Below are positions 1 through 6,180 of a DNA stretch of 8,275 nucleotides, piece by piece. The notes beneath the pieces were generated by a model. That model had not been told where the DNA came from. It worked only from the letters and a program-made list of their open reading frames with translations, and ran no database searches. The DNA lies in contig DATCFY010000125.1 of the NCBI GenBank assembly GCA_036509255.1, positions 1 through 8,275 on the forward strand. The letters are read 5' to 3'. This stretch comes from RYN-230 sp036509255 (GTDB lineage Bacteria > Actinomycetota > Actinomycetes > Streptosporangiales > Streptosporangiaceae). Numbering within the stretch: position 1 is the stretch's first letter; every line of letters starts with the position of its first letter. The position numbers and the translations under genes are program-made.

Positions 1-20
1 GGGCCCCCCGACGGGGGCCC
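1..20 (-). terminator. Hairpin downstream of the ABC exporter operon
   Basis: A perfect 8-bp stem, GGGCCCCC (1-8) and GGGGGCCC (13-20) with a CGAC loop, lies 17 bases beyond the stop codon of the minus-strand permease gene. The stem may continue outside the window, so a following T-run cannot be judged. It is best read as a G+C-rich, actinomycete-style terminator for the exporter operon. Confidence 0.5.
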
Positions 21-37
21 GGCGCCCGGCCCGGTGA

Positions 38-850
38 TCAGACCCGGGCGGTGTCCTTGCGGAACCGCCAGACGGCGCCGGCGGCGAAGACGAGCAGCCA
101 GGCCACGGCGTTGGCCACCCAGGCCATCTGGACGCCGACGCCGAGCAGGGGCGCGTGCACGAGCTGGTTGAGCCCGTAGAGCGGGGTGAACTCGGCCAGG
201 TCCTGCAGGATGTGCGGGAACTGGCTCAGCGGGATGAACAGGCCACCCGCGAACGAGAGCAGCATGAGCCCGAAGCCCAGGATCTGCATGACGTTCTCGG
301 TGGGCAGCAGGTAGCCCATGAACAGGCCGAAGGCCGCGAACACCAGCGACCCGACCCAGACGCACAGCGCCGTGACGATCCACAGGTACCCGGGCATGAT
401 GATGGGCTTGCCGGTCGCCCTCCCGACCGCATAGACGACGATGACGGAGGCTGCTCCCAGGATCATCGCGGTCAGGATCTTGATCGTGATGTACGCGACT
501 GGCGATAGCGGGGTCAGCCGGAGCTGGCGGCTCCAGCCCGCAGCCCGCTCGATCGACACCATCGCCCCGCCGCTGGTCGTGGCCAGGACCGCCCCGTACA
601 GAGCCATGCTGATCATGATGAACGCGGAGACGTTGCCATGGCTGCCACGGCCGGGGGACTGGCTGGCGTAGGCCTTGTTCAGCCCGAAGGCCAGGAACAG
701 GACCGAGGGGGCCACGACGGAGAAGATCACCGTGCGCCGGTTACGCAGCAGCCGGCGCACCTCCAGCTTCAGCACGGTGACGTTGAAGCCACCTAGTCCC
801 GGGGCTTCCCTGGTGAGCGCGGCAGATGCCGGCAGCGACTCGGTGGTCAT
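38..850 (-). CDS. ABC-2 type exporter permease (DrrB-like)
   Basis: This 270-residue integral membrane protein is the transmembrane half of an ABC-2 family exporter, presumably a homodimer driven by the ATPase encoded just upstream. About six hydrophobic segments are visible, near residues 40-57, 74-97, 119-142, 154-178, 186-207 and 243-262, with a basic stretch (KLEVRRLLRNRR, 28-39) just before the first. The motif ERAAGWSRQLRLTPLSP (101-117), between segments 2 and 3, is typical of DrrB-like permeases and probably forms the coupling helix that contacts the ATPase. The ATG at 850 overlaps the ATPase stop as ATGA. It has a strong Shine-Dalgarno, AGGAGG (plus-strand CCTCCT at 857-862), six bases ahead, so the two genes are translationally coupled. 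The substrate cannot be read from sequence; relatives export antibiotics, other drugs or lipids. Confidence 0.95.
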   Translation of the reverse strand: MTTESLPASAALTREAPGLGGFNVTVLKLEVRRLLRNRRTVIFSVVAPSVLFLAFGLNKAYASQSPGRGSHGNVSAFIMISMALYGAVLATTSGGAMVSIERAAGWSRQLRLTPLSPVAYITIKILTAMILGAASVIVVYAVGRATGKPIIMPGYLWIVTALCVWVGSLVFAAFGLFMGYLLPTENVMQILGFGLMLLSFAGGLFIPLSQFPHILQDLAEFTPLYGLNQLVHAPLLGVGVQMAWVANAVAWLLVFAAGAVWRFRKDTARV

Positions 851-1809
851 CGGGATCCTCCTGCGGGGGTGTCACTGTCATCACTGGTCAGCGCGATGAA
901 CGCGTCCTCCAGGCCACGGGTGTTGATCTCCAGGTCCCGGGCCGGGGTGCTGGTCAGCAGGTACCGGGCCACCGCGTCGCTATCGCTGCAGTGGATCAGC
1001 ACGGTCTCGCCGCGCACCTCGACGCTGTCCGCGCCGGGGATCGCGCTCAGCCGGACCTGGTCGGGGTCGGGCAGCGTGGCCCGGACCGTCCGGCCCGCCG
1101 CCATCGCCTTGACCTCTCCCGACGTGCCGTCGGCGACGATCTGGCCGTGCCGCAGGAGGATGATCCGGTCGGCGTAGGCGTCCGCTTCCTCGAGGTAGTG
1201 CGTGGCGAACAGGACCGTCCGTCCCCGGGCCGCGTCCTGCCGGATCGCGCCCCAGAAGCCGCGCCGGCCCTCCACGTCCATGCCGGTCGTCGGCTCGTCG
1301 AGGATCAGCAGTTCCGGGTCGGAGAGCAGTGCCATGGCGAAGCGCAGCCGCTGCTGCTCACCACCGGAGCACTTGCCGACCCGGCGGTCGGCGATGGTGC
1401 TGATCCCGGCCCGTTTCAGGGCCTCGTCGACCGGCGTGGCCCGGGTGAACAAGCTCGCGGTGTACTCCGCGGTCTCGCGCACCGTGAGGTCCTTGAGCAG
1501 GCCGCCGGTCTGCATGACCGCGGATACCAGCCCGCGCGCGATGGCCTGCCGGGGGTGCATGCCGTACACCGAGACGGTGCCCGCGGTGGGCTGGGAGAGC
1601 CCCAGGATGATGTCGATGGTGGAGGTCTTGCCGGCGCCGTTGGGCCCGAGGAAAGCGACGATCTCGCCCGGCGCGACATCCAGGTCGATGTCCCTGACCG
1701 CCTGGACCGCGCCGAAGTGCTTACGTACGCCCCGCAAGGCGATGGCGGCCGGCTGGCCGCTCCCCGTCGGGCGGCGCCCCCGCTCGTCCGCCATGTTGGT
1801 TACTGTCAT
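847..1809 (-). CDS. ABC exporter ATP-binding protein (DrrA-like)
   Basis: This 320-residue cytoplasmic ATPase powers the ABC-2 permease encoded immediately downstream. The nucleotide-binding motifs are complete and in order: Walker A GPNGAGKTST (55-64), Q-loop Gln100 in VMQTGG, signature CSGGEQQ (147-153), Walker B LLILDEPTTGMD (167-178) and the H-loop histidine in ATHYLEEAD (His204). After about residue 230 there is the roughly 90-residue C-terminal extension common in drug-resistance (DrrA-type) ATPases. The signature begins Cys-Ser rather than the usual Leu-Ser, a tolerated variation. The start is uncertain: neither ATG at 1809 nor ATG at 1794 has a Shine-Dalgarno. The ATG at 1809 lies six bases after a weak -10-like CACGAT, which would fit a leaderless transcript. 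It is the first gene of a two-gene operon, with operator-like repeats upstream at 1853-1884. Confidence 0.95.
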   Translation of the reverse strand: MTVTNMADERGRRPTGSGQPAAIALRGVRKHFGAVQAVRDIDLDVAPGEIVAFLGPNGAGKTSTIDIILGLSQPTAGTVSVYGMHPRQAIARGLVSAVMQTGGLLKDLTVRETAEYTASLFTRATPVDEALKRAGISTIADRRVGKCSGGEQQRLRFAMALLSDPELLILDEPTTGMDVEGRRGFWGAIRQDAARGRTVLFATHYLEEADAYADRIILLRHGQIVADGTSGEVKAMAAGRTVRATLPDPDQVRLSAIPGADSVEVRGETVLIHCSDSDAVARYLLTSTPARDLEINTRGLEDAFIALTSDDSDTPAGGSR

Positions 1810-1852
1810 GCGGCCATCGTGGCACCGGCGCGGGCGGGCACCCAGAGTTCCG

Positions 1853-1884
1853 TGTCATGACCCGCCCATGACAACTGTCATGGG
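1853..1884. promoter_or_regulatory. TGTCATG repeat cluster with 20-bp palindrome
   Basis: In the divergent gap between the ABC operon and the DUF2461 gene, CCCATGACA (1865-1873) and TGTCATGGG (1876-1884) form perfect 9-bp inverted arms around two bases. A third half-site, TGTCATG, lies at 1853-1859, and a fourth at 1804-1810 overlaps the ATPase start codon. The cluster is 44-75 bases upstream of the ATPase start, a position suited to an activator. It also lies at about -38 to -57 of the predicted DUF2461 transcript, so either gene could be the target. No regulator gene for it is in the window. The cognate protein is unknown; response regulators and GntR/TetR-type proteins are all possible. 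Confidence 0.55.
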
Positions 1885-1909
1885 ACCGCCGCCGCGCGGG
1901 CGGCGAGCC

Positions 1910-1915
1910 TATGGT
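1910..1915 (+). promoter_or_regulatory. Candidate -10 box for the DUF2461 gene
   Basis: TATGGT fits the actinobacterial TAnnnT -10 pattern and would start transcription near 1922, giving a leader of about 46 bases with a Shine-Dalgarno before ATG 1968. No good -35 box is seen. The upstream in-frame ATG at 1911 lies inside this hexamer, which argues against its use as the start. Confidence 0.4.
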
Positions 1916-1967
1916 GAAGGGGGGACCGGCGCCCGGGGCGCCGGTCAGGGACGGGAGGGCCCGGGGG

Positions 1968-2609
1968 ATGCCGTTCGACGGGTGGCCGGAAGAAGCCCTG
2001 GAGTTCTACGAGGGCCTCGCGGCCGACAACTCCAAGGCCTACTGGACCGCGCACAAGGCGGTCTACGAGGACGCGGTGCTCCGCCCGATGACCGAGCTGC
2101 TCGAGGAGCTGGCCGCGGAGTTCGGCGAGGGGAAGATTTTCCGCCCGTACCGGGACGTCCGGTTCAGCACGGACAAGTCGCCGTACAAGACGCACATCGG
2201 CGCCGTGCTCGGCCGCGGCTACGTCCAGCTGTCCGCCGAGGGGCTGGCCGCCGGGGACGGGATGTACGGGATGTCGCCCAGCCAGCTCGACCGTTACCGG
2301 CAGGCGGTCATCAGCGAACGGTGCGGCCCCGAGCTCGAGCAGGTCATCGAGGCCATCGAGCGGCAGGGCTTCGGCGTGTCCGCTCGCGGCGAGCTGAAGA
2401 CCACCCCCCGGGGCTATCCGGCGGACCACCCGCGGATCGGGCTGCTCCGTTACAAGGGGATCGTCGCCTGGAACCAGTGGCCGGTCGAGCCCTGGCTGGC
2501 GACCGCGGCGGCGCGGGAGCGGGTGGCCGGCTTCCTGCGCACGACCCGGCCGCTGAGCAGCTGGCTCGACACGTATGTGGGTGCCCCCGCCGTGCACGAG
2601 ACCCGGTAG
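1968..2609 (+). CDS. DUF2461 family protein
   Basis: This is a 213-residue soluble protein of the DUF2461 (TIGR02453) family, whose biochemical function is not established to my knowledge. The family hallmark is clear: an N-terminal FDGWPEEALEFYEGLAADNSK segment (3-23), then PYRDVRFSTDKSPYKTH (60-76), rich in conserved charged residues. It is followed by a region resembling the rest of the domain (GMYGMSPSQLDRYR and similar). No signal peptide or membrane segment is visible. I place the start at ATG 1968, which has GGGAGGG at 1953-1959 eight bases upstream and begins right at the conserved domain. An in-frame ATG at 1911 would add 19 Gly/Pro-rich residues and overlaps a likely -10 box. The gene stands alone, divergent from the ABC exporter; the two may share regulatory sequence, but a functional link is only speculative. 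Confidence 0.92.
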   Translation: MPFDGWPEEALEFYEGLAADNSKAYWTAHKAVYEDAVLRPMTELLEELAAEFGEGKIFRPYRDVRFSTDKSPYKTHIGAVLGRGYVQLSAEGLAAGDGMYGMSPSQLDRYRQAVISERCGPELEQVIEAIERQGFGVSARGELKTTPRGYPADHPRIGLLRYKGIVAWNQWPVEPWLATAAARERVAGFLRTTRPLSSWLDTYVGAPAVHETR

Positions 2610-2631
2610 CCAGACCCGGTCACCGGCCGGG

Positions 2632-2650
2632 CCCGGGATGACATCCGGGG
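2632..2650 (+). terminator. Hairpin after the DUF2461 gene
   Basis: CCCGGGATG (2632-2640) and CATCCGGGG (2642-2650) are inverted arms with one mismatch, 23 bases beyond the DUF2461 stop codon. There is no T-run, as is common for terminator-like stems in G+C-rich genomes. Confidence 0.35.
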
Positions 2651-2829
2651 CTGGCGGGGTTAGCTGTAGTGAGCCGGAGCGGCCCGCTCGGCGATGAGAG
2701 GCGCGAGGATCTGCGCCCGCGGGGCCGCGGCGAGCCTGGGCCTGATCGTGCCCTGGGCCTCCGGCTGGGCGCGACGAAGCGGCCACGAGCCTGCTGACCT
2801 GAGACGCCACTCCACGAGAGGAATCGACT

Positions 2830-3321
2830 GTGGCTACCGACATGCCCACGCACACCGGGCGCCGGATCGCCCTGATCGCCCACGACAACAAGAAGCAGGA
2901 CATGCTCGAGTGGGCGGAGTACAACCTGCCGCGGCTCGGCCACCACCAGCTCTTCGCGACCGCGACCACCGGCCGCCTGCTGCAGGATCAGCTCAGCCTG
3001 CCGGTGACCTGTTTCCGCAGCGGGCCGTTCGGCGGCGACCAGCAGATCGGCGCGCGCATCGCCGAGGGTGAGATCGACCTGCTCGTCTTCTTCTGGGACC
3101 CGCTGGAGCCGCATCCGCACGATCCCGACGTCAAGGCCCTGCTCCGGGTGGCGGTTGTGTGCAACATCCCGGTCGCGTGTAACCGGGCGACCGCGGACTT
3201 CATGATCTCCTCGCCGCTGATGAGCCAGGACCACCAGCCGTGGGATCCCTCACCCGCCCGGCCCCGCCCGGTGCAGGCTCTCCCGGAGGAGCCGCTGCAG
3301 GCCGTGGGCCGGATCGGCTAG
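2830..3321 (+). CDS. mgsA: Methylglyoxal synthase
   Basis: This 163-residue cytoplasmic enzyme converts dihydroxyacetone phosphate to methylglyoxal and phosphate, a glycolytic bypass that relieves phosphate shortage and sugar-phosphate build-up. The match to E. coli MgsA, as I recall its sequence, is close through about residue 128: RIALIAHDNKK (12-22), TATTGRL (44-50), SGPFGGDQQIGA (64-75), FFWDPLEPHPHDPDVKALLR (87-106) and NIPVACNRATADF. The catalytic aspartate (Asp70) and the active-site residues Asp90, His97 and Asp100 align one position before their E. coli counterparts. The GTG start at 2830 has GAGAGGAA (2816-2823) ahead of it; ATG 2842 is a less well placed alternative. The C-terminus departs from E. 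coli after ISSPLMSQ: a Pro-rich tail replaces the IPDYxxYL segment, and no frameshift restores it. No glyoxalase gene is adjacent, and the gene converges on the DinB gene. Confidence 0.95.
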   Translation: MATDMPTHTGRRIALIAHDNKKQDMLEWAEYNLPRLGHHQLFATATTGRLLQDQLSLPVTCFRSGPFGGDQQIGARIAEGEIDLLVFFWDPLEPHPHDPDVKALLRVAVVCNIPVACNRATADFMISSPLMSQDHQPWDPSPARPRPVQALPEEPLQAVGRIG

Positions 3322-3338
3322 CCGCGCGGCCGCCGCTA
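3319..3338. terminator. Possible shared hairpin between convergent stop codons
   Basis: TAGC (3319-3322) pairs with GCTA (3335-3338) and, after one mismatch, GCG (3324-3326) pairs with CGC (3331-3333). The stop codons of mgsA and the convergent DinB gene lie inside the stem. There is no T-run, and the call rests on position and symmetry. Confidence 0.25.
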
Positions 3339-3869
3339 GTCCCCGGTCACGCCGTCGATCTGCTCGCGGAGAATGTCGGCGTGCCCGTTGTGGCGGGCAT
3401 ACTCCTCGATCATGTGCACGTAGACCCAGCGCAGGTCCATGGTGGTGCCCCGTATTGCGTGCACGAACGTCTCGTCCAGGGACCGGCCGGCGGCCGCCAT
3501 CCGGGCCAGCTCGCATTCCCGGGTGAAGGCCGCAAGATCGGCTTCGGCGCCCTCGGCCCGGGCGAGGTCGAAGTCCCCGTCCGGGTACTCGTCGCTGCAG
3601 TACAGGAAGTCCAGGCCGGCCTGGCGCGCAAAGCGCACCCGGAACCAGGCCTGCTCCACCTCGGCCATGTGCCGGACCAGCCCCAGCAGGGACAGGGCGG
3701 ATGGCGGCACGGCCCGGCGGGCGAGCTGCTCGGCGGTCAGCCCCTGGCATTTCATCAGCAGCGTGCTGCGATGAAAATCCAGCCAGCCGTCCAGCGCCTC
3801 CCGCTCGGCGGCGGTGTTGGGCGGATCGGCGCGGGCCACCTTGGGCACGGTCCATGTCATCCGGCACAT
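3336..3869 (-). CDS. DinB/DUF664 family metal-binding protein
   Basis: This 177-residue soluble protein belongs to the DinB-like four-helix-bundle superfamily, DUF664 branch. Members bind a divalent metal through three histidines, and some are thiol-dependent (mycothiol or bacillithiol) transferases. Here the triad would be His67 in LVRHMAEVEQAWF plus His160 and His163 in EEYARHNGHADILREQIDG. ALDGWLDFHRSTLLMKCQGL (25-44) is the typical first helix. I choose the ATG at 3869: AGGAG (plus-strand CTCCT, 3876-3880) lies six bases upstream. The longer frame from 3950 has no comparable site, and ATG 3860 is a weaker alternative. The gene is divergent from the flavoprotein at 3977 and ends 14 bases from mgsA. 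The substrate is unknown; detoxification in a mycothiol-using cell is a reasonable but unproven guess. Confidence 0.88.
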   Translation of the reverse strand: MCRMTWTVPKVARADPPNTAAEREALDGWLDFHRSTLLMKCQGLTAEQLARRAVPPSALSLLGLVRHMAEVEQAWFRVRFARQAGLDFLYCSDEYPDGDFDLARAEGAEADLAAFTRECELARMAAAGRSLDETFVHAIRGTTMDLRWVYVHMIEEYARHNGHADILREQIDGVTGD

Positions 3870-3924
3870 CCTGCTCTCCTGGAAGACCGCCCGCAACGAA
3901 ATACCGCTCCGCCGCGCCGCCCAG

Positions 3925-3946
3925 CCTGGCCCCGGCGATCGCCAGG
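3925..3946. promoter_or_regulatory. Inverted repeat upstream of the flavoprotein gene
   Basis: CCTGGC (3925-3930) and GCCAGG (3941-3946) are perfect inverted arms separated by ten bases. The spacer begins a second palindrome, GGCGATCGCC (3934-3943). A third copy of the half-site, GCCAGG at 3971-3976, sits directly before the GTG start at the predicted transcription start. The inverted repeat covers the -35 region of the flavoprotein promoter and lies between divergent genes, so it is a candidate operator for one or both. Confidence 0.4.
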
Positions 3947-3964
3947 TCACCGCGTCTTCTCCGT

Positions 3965-3970
3965 TACCCT
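3965..3970 (+). promoter_or_regulatory. -10 box for a leaderless flavoprotein transcript
   Basis: TACCCT fits TAnnnT and is followed by exactly six bases (GCCAGG) and then the GTG start at 3977. That places the expected transcription start on or next to the start codon. No convincing -35 box is visible at 16-19 bp. Confidence 0.5.
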
Positions 3971-3976
3971 GCCAGG

Positions 3977-5137
3977 GTGGCGGAACTGGCGGTGTGGGAC
4001 GTGGCCGTGGTGGGCGCGGGGCCGGCGGGCCTGACCGCCGCCCTGGCCGCGGCGGCGGCCGGGGCCCGGACGGTCGTGATCGAGCGGGCCGAGCATCCCC
4101 GGTACAAGACCTGTGGCGGCGGCCTGATCGGGACCTCCCTCGCGGCCGCGGGCCGGCACGTCCAGGTGCCCGCCCGGGACACCATCCACACCATCACCGC
4201 CGCTCTGAACGGGCGGCGTGAGTTCACCCGGCACGACGACGCGCCGTTGCTGGCCATGGTGTCCCGGGAGGAGTTCGACGACGCCCTCCGCAAGGCCGCA
4301 GCTGGCGCGGGCGTCACGCTGCGGCAGCACGCCACGGTGCGGGGGATCAGCGAGGACGGCGGGCTGGCCTGCGCCCGGCTGGCCGACGGGACGAGCATCC
4401 GGGCCCGGGTGCTGGTCGGCGCCGACGGGTCGTCGGGCGTCAGCTCACGGTATGTCGGGGTGCGGTTCCAGCAGGTCGACCTCGGCCTGGAGCTGGAGAT
4501 CCCGGTACCGCCGCCGGTCGCGGCCCAGTGGCAGGAGCGGGTGATGCTGGACTGGGGGCCGATGCCCGGGTCCTACGGCTGGGTCTTTCCCAAGGGTGAC
4601 CTGCTCACCGTCGGGGTTATCGCGGCGCGGGGCCAGGGCGACCAGACCCGGCGCTACCTGAGTGACTTCGTCAGCCGGCTCGGGCTCGCGGGCTACCCGG
4701 CGGCCCGGGATTCGGGGCATCTCACCCACTGCCGGGCGGACGACTCGCCCTTGCGCCGGGGGCGGGTGCTGGTCGCCGGCGACGCCGCGGGCCTGCTTGA
4801 GCCCTGGACCCGGGAAGGCATCAGCTTCGCGCTCCGCTCCGGGACGCTGGCCGGGGCAGCCGCCGCGGACGCGGCGGCCGCCCAGGATCCTGTGCGGCTG
4901 GGCCAGGCGCTGGACGCCTACCCGGCCGCCGTCGCGCAGGCGCTGGTGCCCGAGATGGACGCCGGGCGCCGCCTGCTGACCGCGTTCACCCGGCATCCGG
5001 CTGCCTTCCACACCGGCCTCGCATCGCCGAAAGGCTGGCATGCCTTTGCCCGGTTCTGCCGCAGCGAGCTGCCGTTCGCGGCGCTGGTCGAGCGCAGGCC
5101 GGTCCGCATGGCACTGTCCCTGATGTCCCGGATCTGA
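3977..5137 (+). CDS. Geranylgeranyl reductase family FAD-dependent oxidoreductase
   Basis: This 386-residue flavoprotein resembles the geranylgeranyl reductase family (TIGR02032), which reduces isoprenoid double bonds in lipids, quinones or pigments. The N-terminal FAD-binding Rossmann motif is VAVVGAGPAG (9-18), with the ribose-binding acid in VVIER (Glu36). The family motif YKTCGGGL follows (43-50). PGSYGWVFPKGD (197-208) matches the PxxYxWxFP substrate-pocket signature, and GDAAGLLEPWTREGISFAL (268-286) is the second FAD-binding GD motif. Length suits the family. I choose the GTG at 3977, nine codons before the FAD motif and six bases after a -10 box; the upstream frame to 3701 runs antisense through the DinB gene. 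GTG 3992 is an alternative. A role in menaquinone side-chain saturation or other isoprenoid reduction is inferred from family alone; no isoprenoid genes are nearby. Confidence 0.93.
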   Translation: MAELAVWDVAVVGAGPAGLTAALAAAAAGARTVVIERAEHPRYKTCGGGLIGTSLAAAGRHVQVPARDTIHTITAALNGRREFTRHDDAPLLAMVSREEFDDALRKAAAGAGVTLRQHATVRGISEDGGLACARLADGTSIRARVLVGADGSSGVSSRYVGVRFQQVDLGLELEIPVPPPVAAQWQERVMLDWGPMPGSYGWVFPKGDLLTVGVIAARGQGDQTRRYLSDFVSRLGLAGYPAARDSGHLTHCRADDSPLRRGRVLVAGDAAGLLEPWTREGISFALRSGTLAGAAAADAAAAQDPVRLGQALDAYPAAVAQALVPEMDAGRRLLTAFTRHPAAFHTGLASPKGWHAFARFCRSELPFAALVERRPVRMALSLMSRI

Positions 5138-5146
5138 GGACAGTTC

Positions 5147-5875
5147 CTAATACCAGCCGTACCGCAGCTCGTGCTGCCACGCGTTCCATGGATTTCCATA
5201 ACGTGCCCGGATGTAACCCATGCCCCAGATGATCTGGGTACGCGCGCTTGTCTGCCAGTCAGGTCCGGCACTCGCCATCTTGTCCCCGGGCACAGCTTGC
5301 GGAATCCCGTACGCGCCTGAACTGTGGTTGTAGGCAAAACGGTTCCACCCGCTCTCGCGCATCCACAGCAGGTTCAGGTAGTGGAATTGCCAGCTGGCCC
5401 AGTGATAGTCAGGCATCAGTGCGCCGGCGATCCGCCACGGTGAGCCGTGCAGCCGGCGCCCGTGCCTCGTGGCCCGGTGCCTCCGCGCGTGGTGATGCTT
5501 CGCCTGGTGGTGCTTGTGATGTTTCGGGTGATGCTTCGGGTGGTGCCTGCGCTCGTGCCGCCGCGGCTCCGGGTCCTTCTGGGTTGTCCCGTACGCGGTC
5601 AGGGCGATGGTCCCCGGCCCGCCCGCGGTGCCGGTGCCCAGGCCGTTATTGAGGCCGGTACCCAGGCTGCCAGCCCCGGCGTTCCCGGTGCTGCCGGGCA
5701 GCGCCTGAGGACTGACCGTGAGGGTGGTGACCAGCACCGGGTGCTGTGCCCCGTGGCCGTCATGGCCGATGCCGTTGGCCGATGCTCCCAGATACCCGGC
5801 GAGCGCGATGGCGGAGCCGGTCAGCACCAGGGCCGTCTTGGCCGGTACATAGTTGAAAGTTCTCTTCGGTGACAA
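5147..5875 (-). CDS. Secreted lytic transglycosylase-like protein with histidine-rich linker
   Basis: This 242-residue protein probably cleaves peptidoglycan outside the membrane. Residues 1-33 form a signal peptide: basic start (Lys4, Arg5, Lys13), hydrophobic core 15-29 and a plausible signal peptidase I site after Ala31-Ser-Ala33. A Gly/Thr/Asn-rich low-complexity region (about 61-95) leads to a basic linker (104-144) with 15 histidines between residues 107 and 143, partly encoded by tandem repeats. The C-terminal domain (about 155-242) is transglycosylase-like: RESGWN (173-178, likely catalytic Glu174), SSGAYGIPQA (185-194), GDKMASAG (197-204), QIIWGMGYI and RYGNPWNAW. The start is a TTG at 5875 with GAAGG (plus-strand CCTTC, 5882-5886) six bases ahead; no ATG or GTG exists before the in-frame stop upstream. 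The upstream region is long and structured. The gene converges on the flavoprotein with a 9-bp gap. Confidence 0.9.
   Translation of the reverse strand: MSPKRTFNYVPAKTALVLTGSAIALAGYLGASANGIGHDGHGAQHPVLVTTLTVSPQALPGSTGNAGAGSLGTGLNNGLGTGTAGGPGTIALTAYGTTQKDPEPRRHERRHHPKHHPKHHKHHQAKHHHARRHRATRHGRRLHGSPWRIAGALMPDYHWASWQFHYLNLLWMRESGWNRFAYNHSSGAYGIPQAVPGDKMASAGPDWQTSARTQIIWGMGYIRARYGNPWNAWQHELRYGWY
5516..5539 (-). repeat. In-frame 12-bp tandem repeat in the His-rich linker
   Basis: GTGATGTTTCGG (5516-5527) is followed directly by GTGATGCTTCGG (5528-5539), identical at 11 of 12 bases. A further partial copy, GTGATGCTTCG, lies at 5492-5502. On the coding strand the units read His-His-Pro-Lys, so linker length could change by slippage without breaking the frame. 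Confidence 0.7.
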
Positions 5876-6116
5876 AGGGAGCCTTCGGTCGGGCGCGTCG
5901 GTGCGCGCTCAGGTTCCGCCCCTGTGCACATGGCAGCCACGAGAAAAAGGGTGGCCGCGGTGGCGGCGGATGTGACGCAGGTTCAGGGCGTCAGTGTCGC
6001 CTGGGGCGACCATCACGCACGCGGGGCGCTGAATATCTGGCACCGGGCACTGGAAGGCTTTGTGCCCGGGCAGGTAAACGTATGCTAAGCGGTAAGCAGG
6101 CTGGCAGAGCCAGCCT
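5876..6116 (-). other. Long structured region upstream of the transglycosylase gene
   Basis: No gene is supported here. Reading toward the TTG start there are closely spaced inverted repeats with perfect arms: 6098-6116 (8 bp, loop 3), 6043-6069 (8 bp, loop 11), 5996-6010 (6 bp, loop 3), 5973-5993 (6 bp, loop 9), 5936-5955 (5 bp, loop 10) and 5893-5908 (5 bp, loop 6). Weak -10 candidates on the minus strand, TAGCAT (6087-6082) and TACGTT (6082-6077), would give an untranslated leader of about 195-200 bases. The last hairpin lies just before the ribosome binding site. A structured, possibly regulatory leader is my inference; I could not match it to the ydaO (c-di-AMP) riboswitch consensus. Confidence 0.35.
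6098..6116. repeat. Perfect 8-bp inverted repeat with 3-nt loop
   Basis: AGGCTGGC (6098-6105) and GCCAGCCT (6109-6116) flank AGA. The repeat overlaps the -35 region of the weak minus-strand promoter candidates for the transglycosylase, so it could be an operator. As RNA on the plus strand it would be a stable hairpin followed by TTATC. Neither reading is certain. Confidence 0.5.
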
Positions 6117-6180
6117 TATCGCGAATATCGCGGTCACCCCCCGTGCGCGTATTCACTGTCTCCGGGGTCCGGCGCGGATA

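Noticed and set aside
826..2641. Long plus-strand open frames (826-1860 and 1202-2641) opposite the ABC ATPase and across the DUF2461 gene
   Set aside because: They are Arg/Pro/Gly-rich shadows of the kind expected in G+C-rich DNA, antisense to or out of frame with genes carrying clear family motifs.
1878..2969. Minus-strand 363-codon open frame across the DUF2461 and mgsA genes
   Set aside because: Low-complexity composition with no recognisable domain, and it is antisense to two well-supported genes.
5930..6088. 52-codon plus-strand frame (ATG 5930, TAA 6086) followed by the hairpin at 6098-6116
   Set aside because: No Shine-Dalgarno, no leaderless -10 box at the start, third-position G/C of only about 73%, and no recognisable protein; the region looks non-coding.
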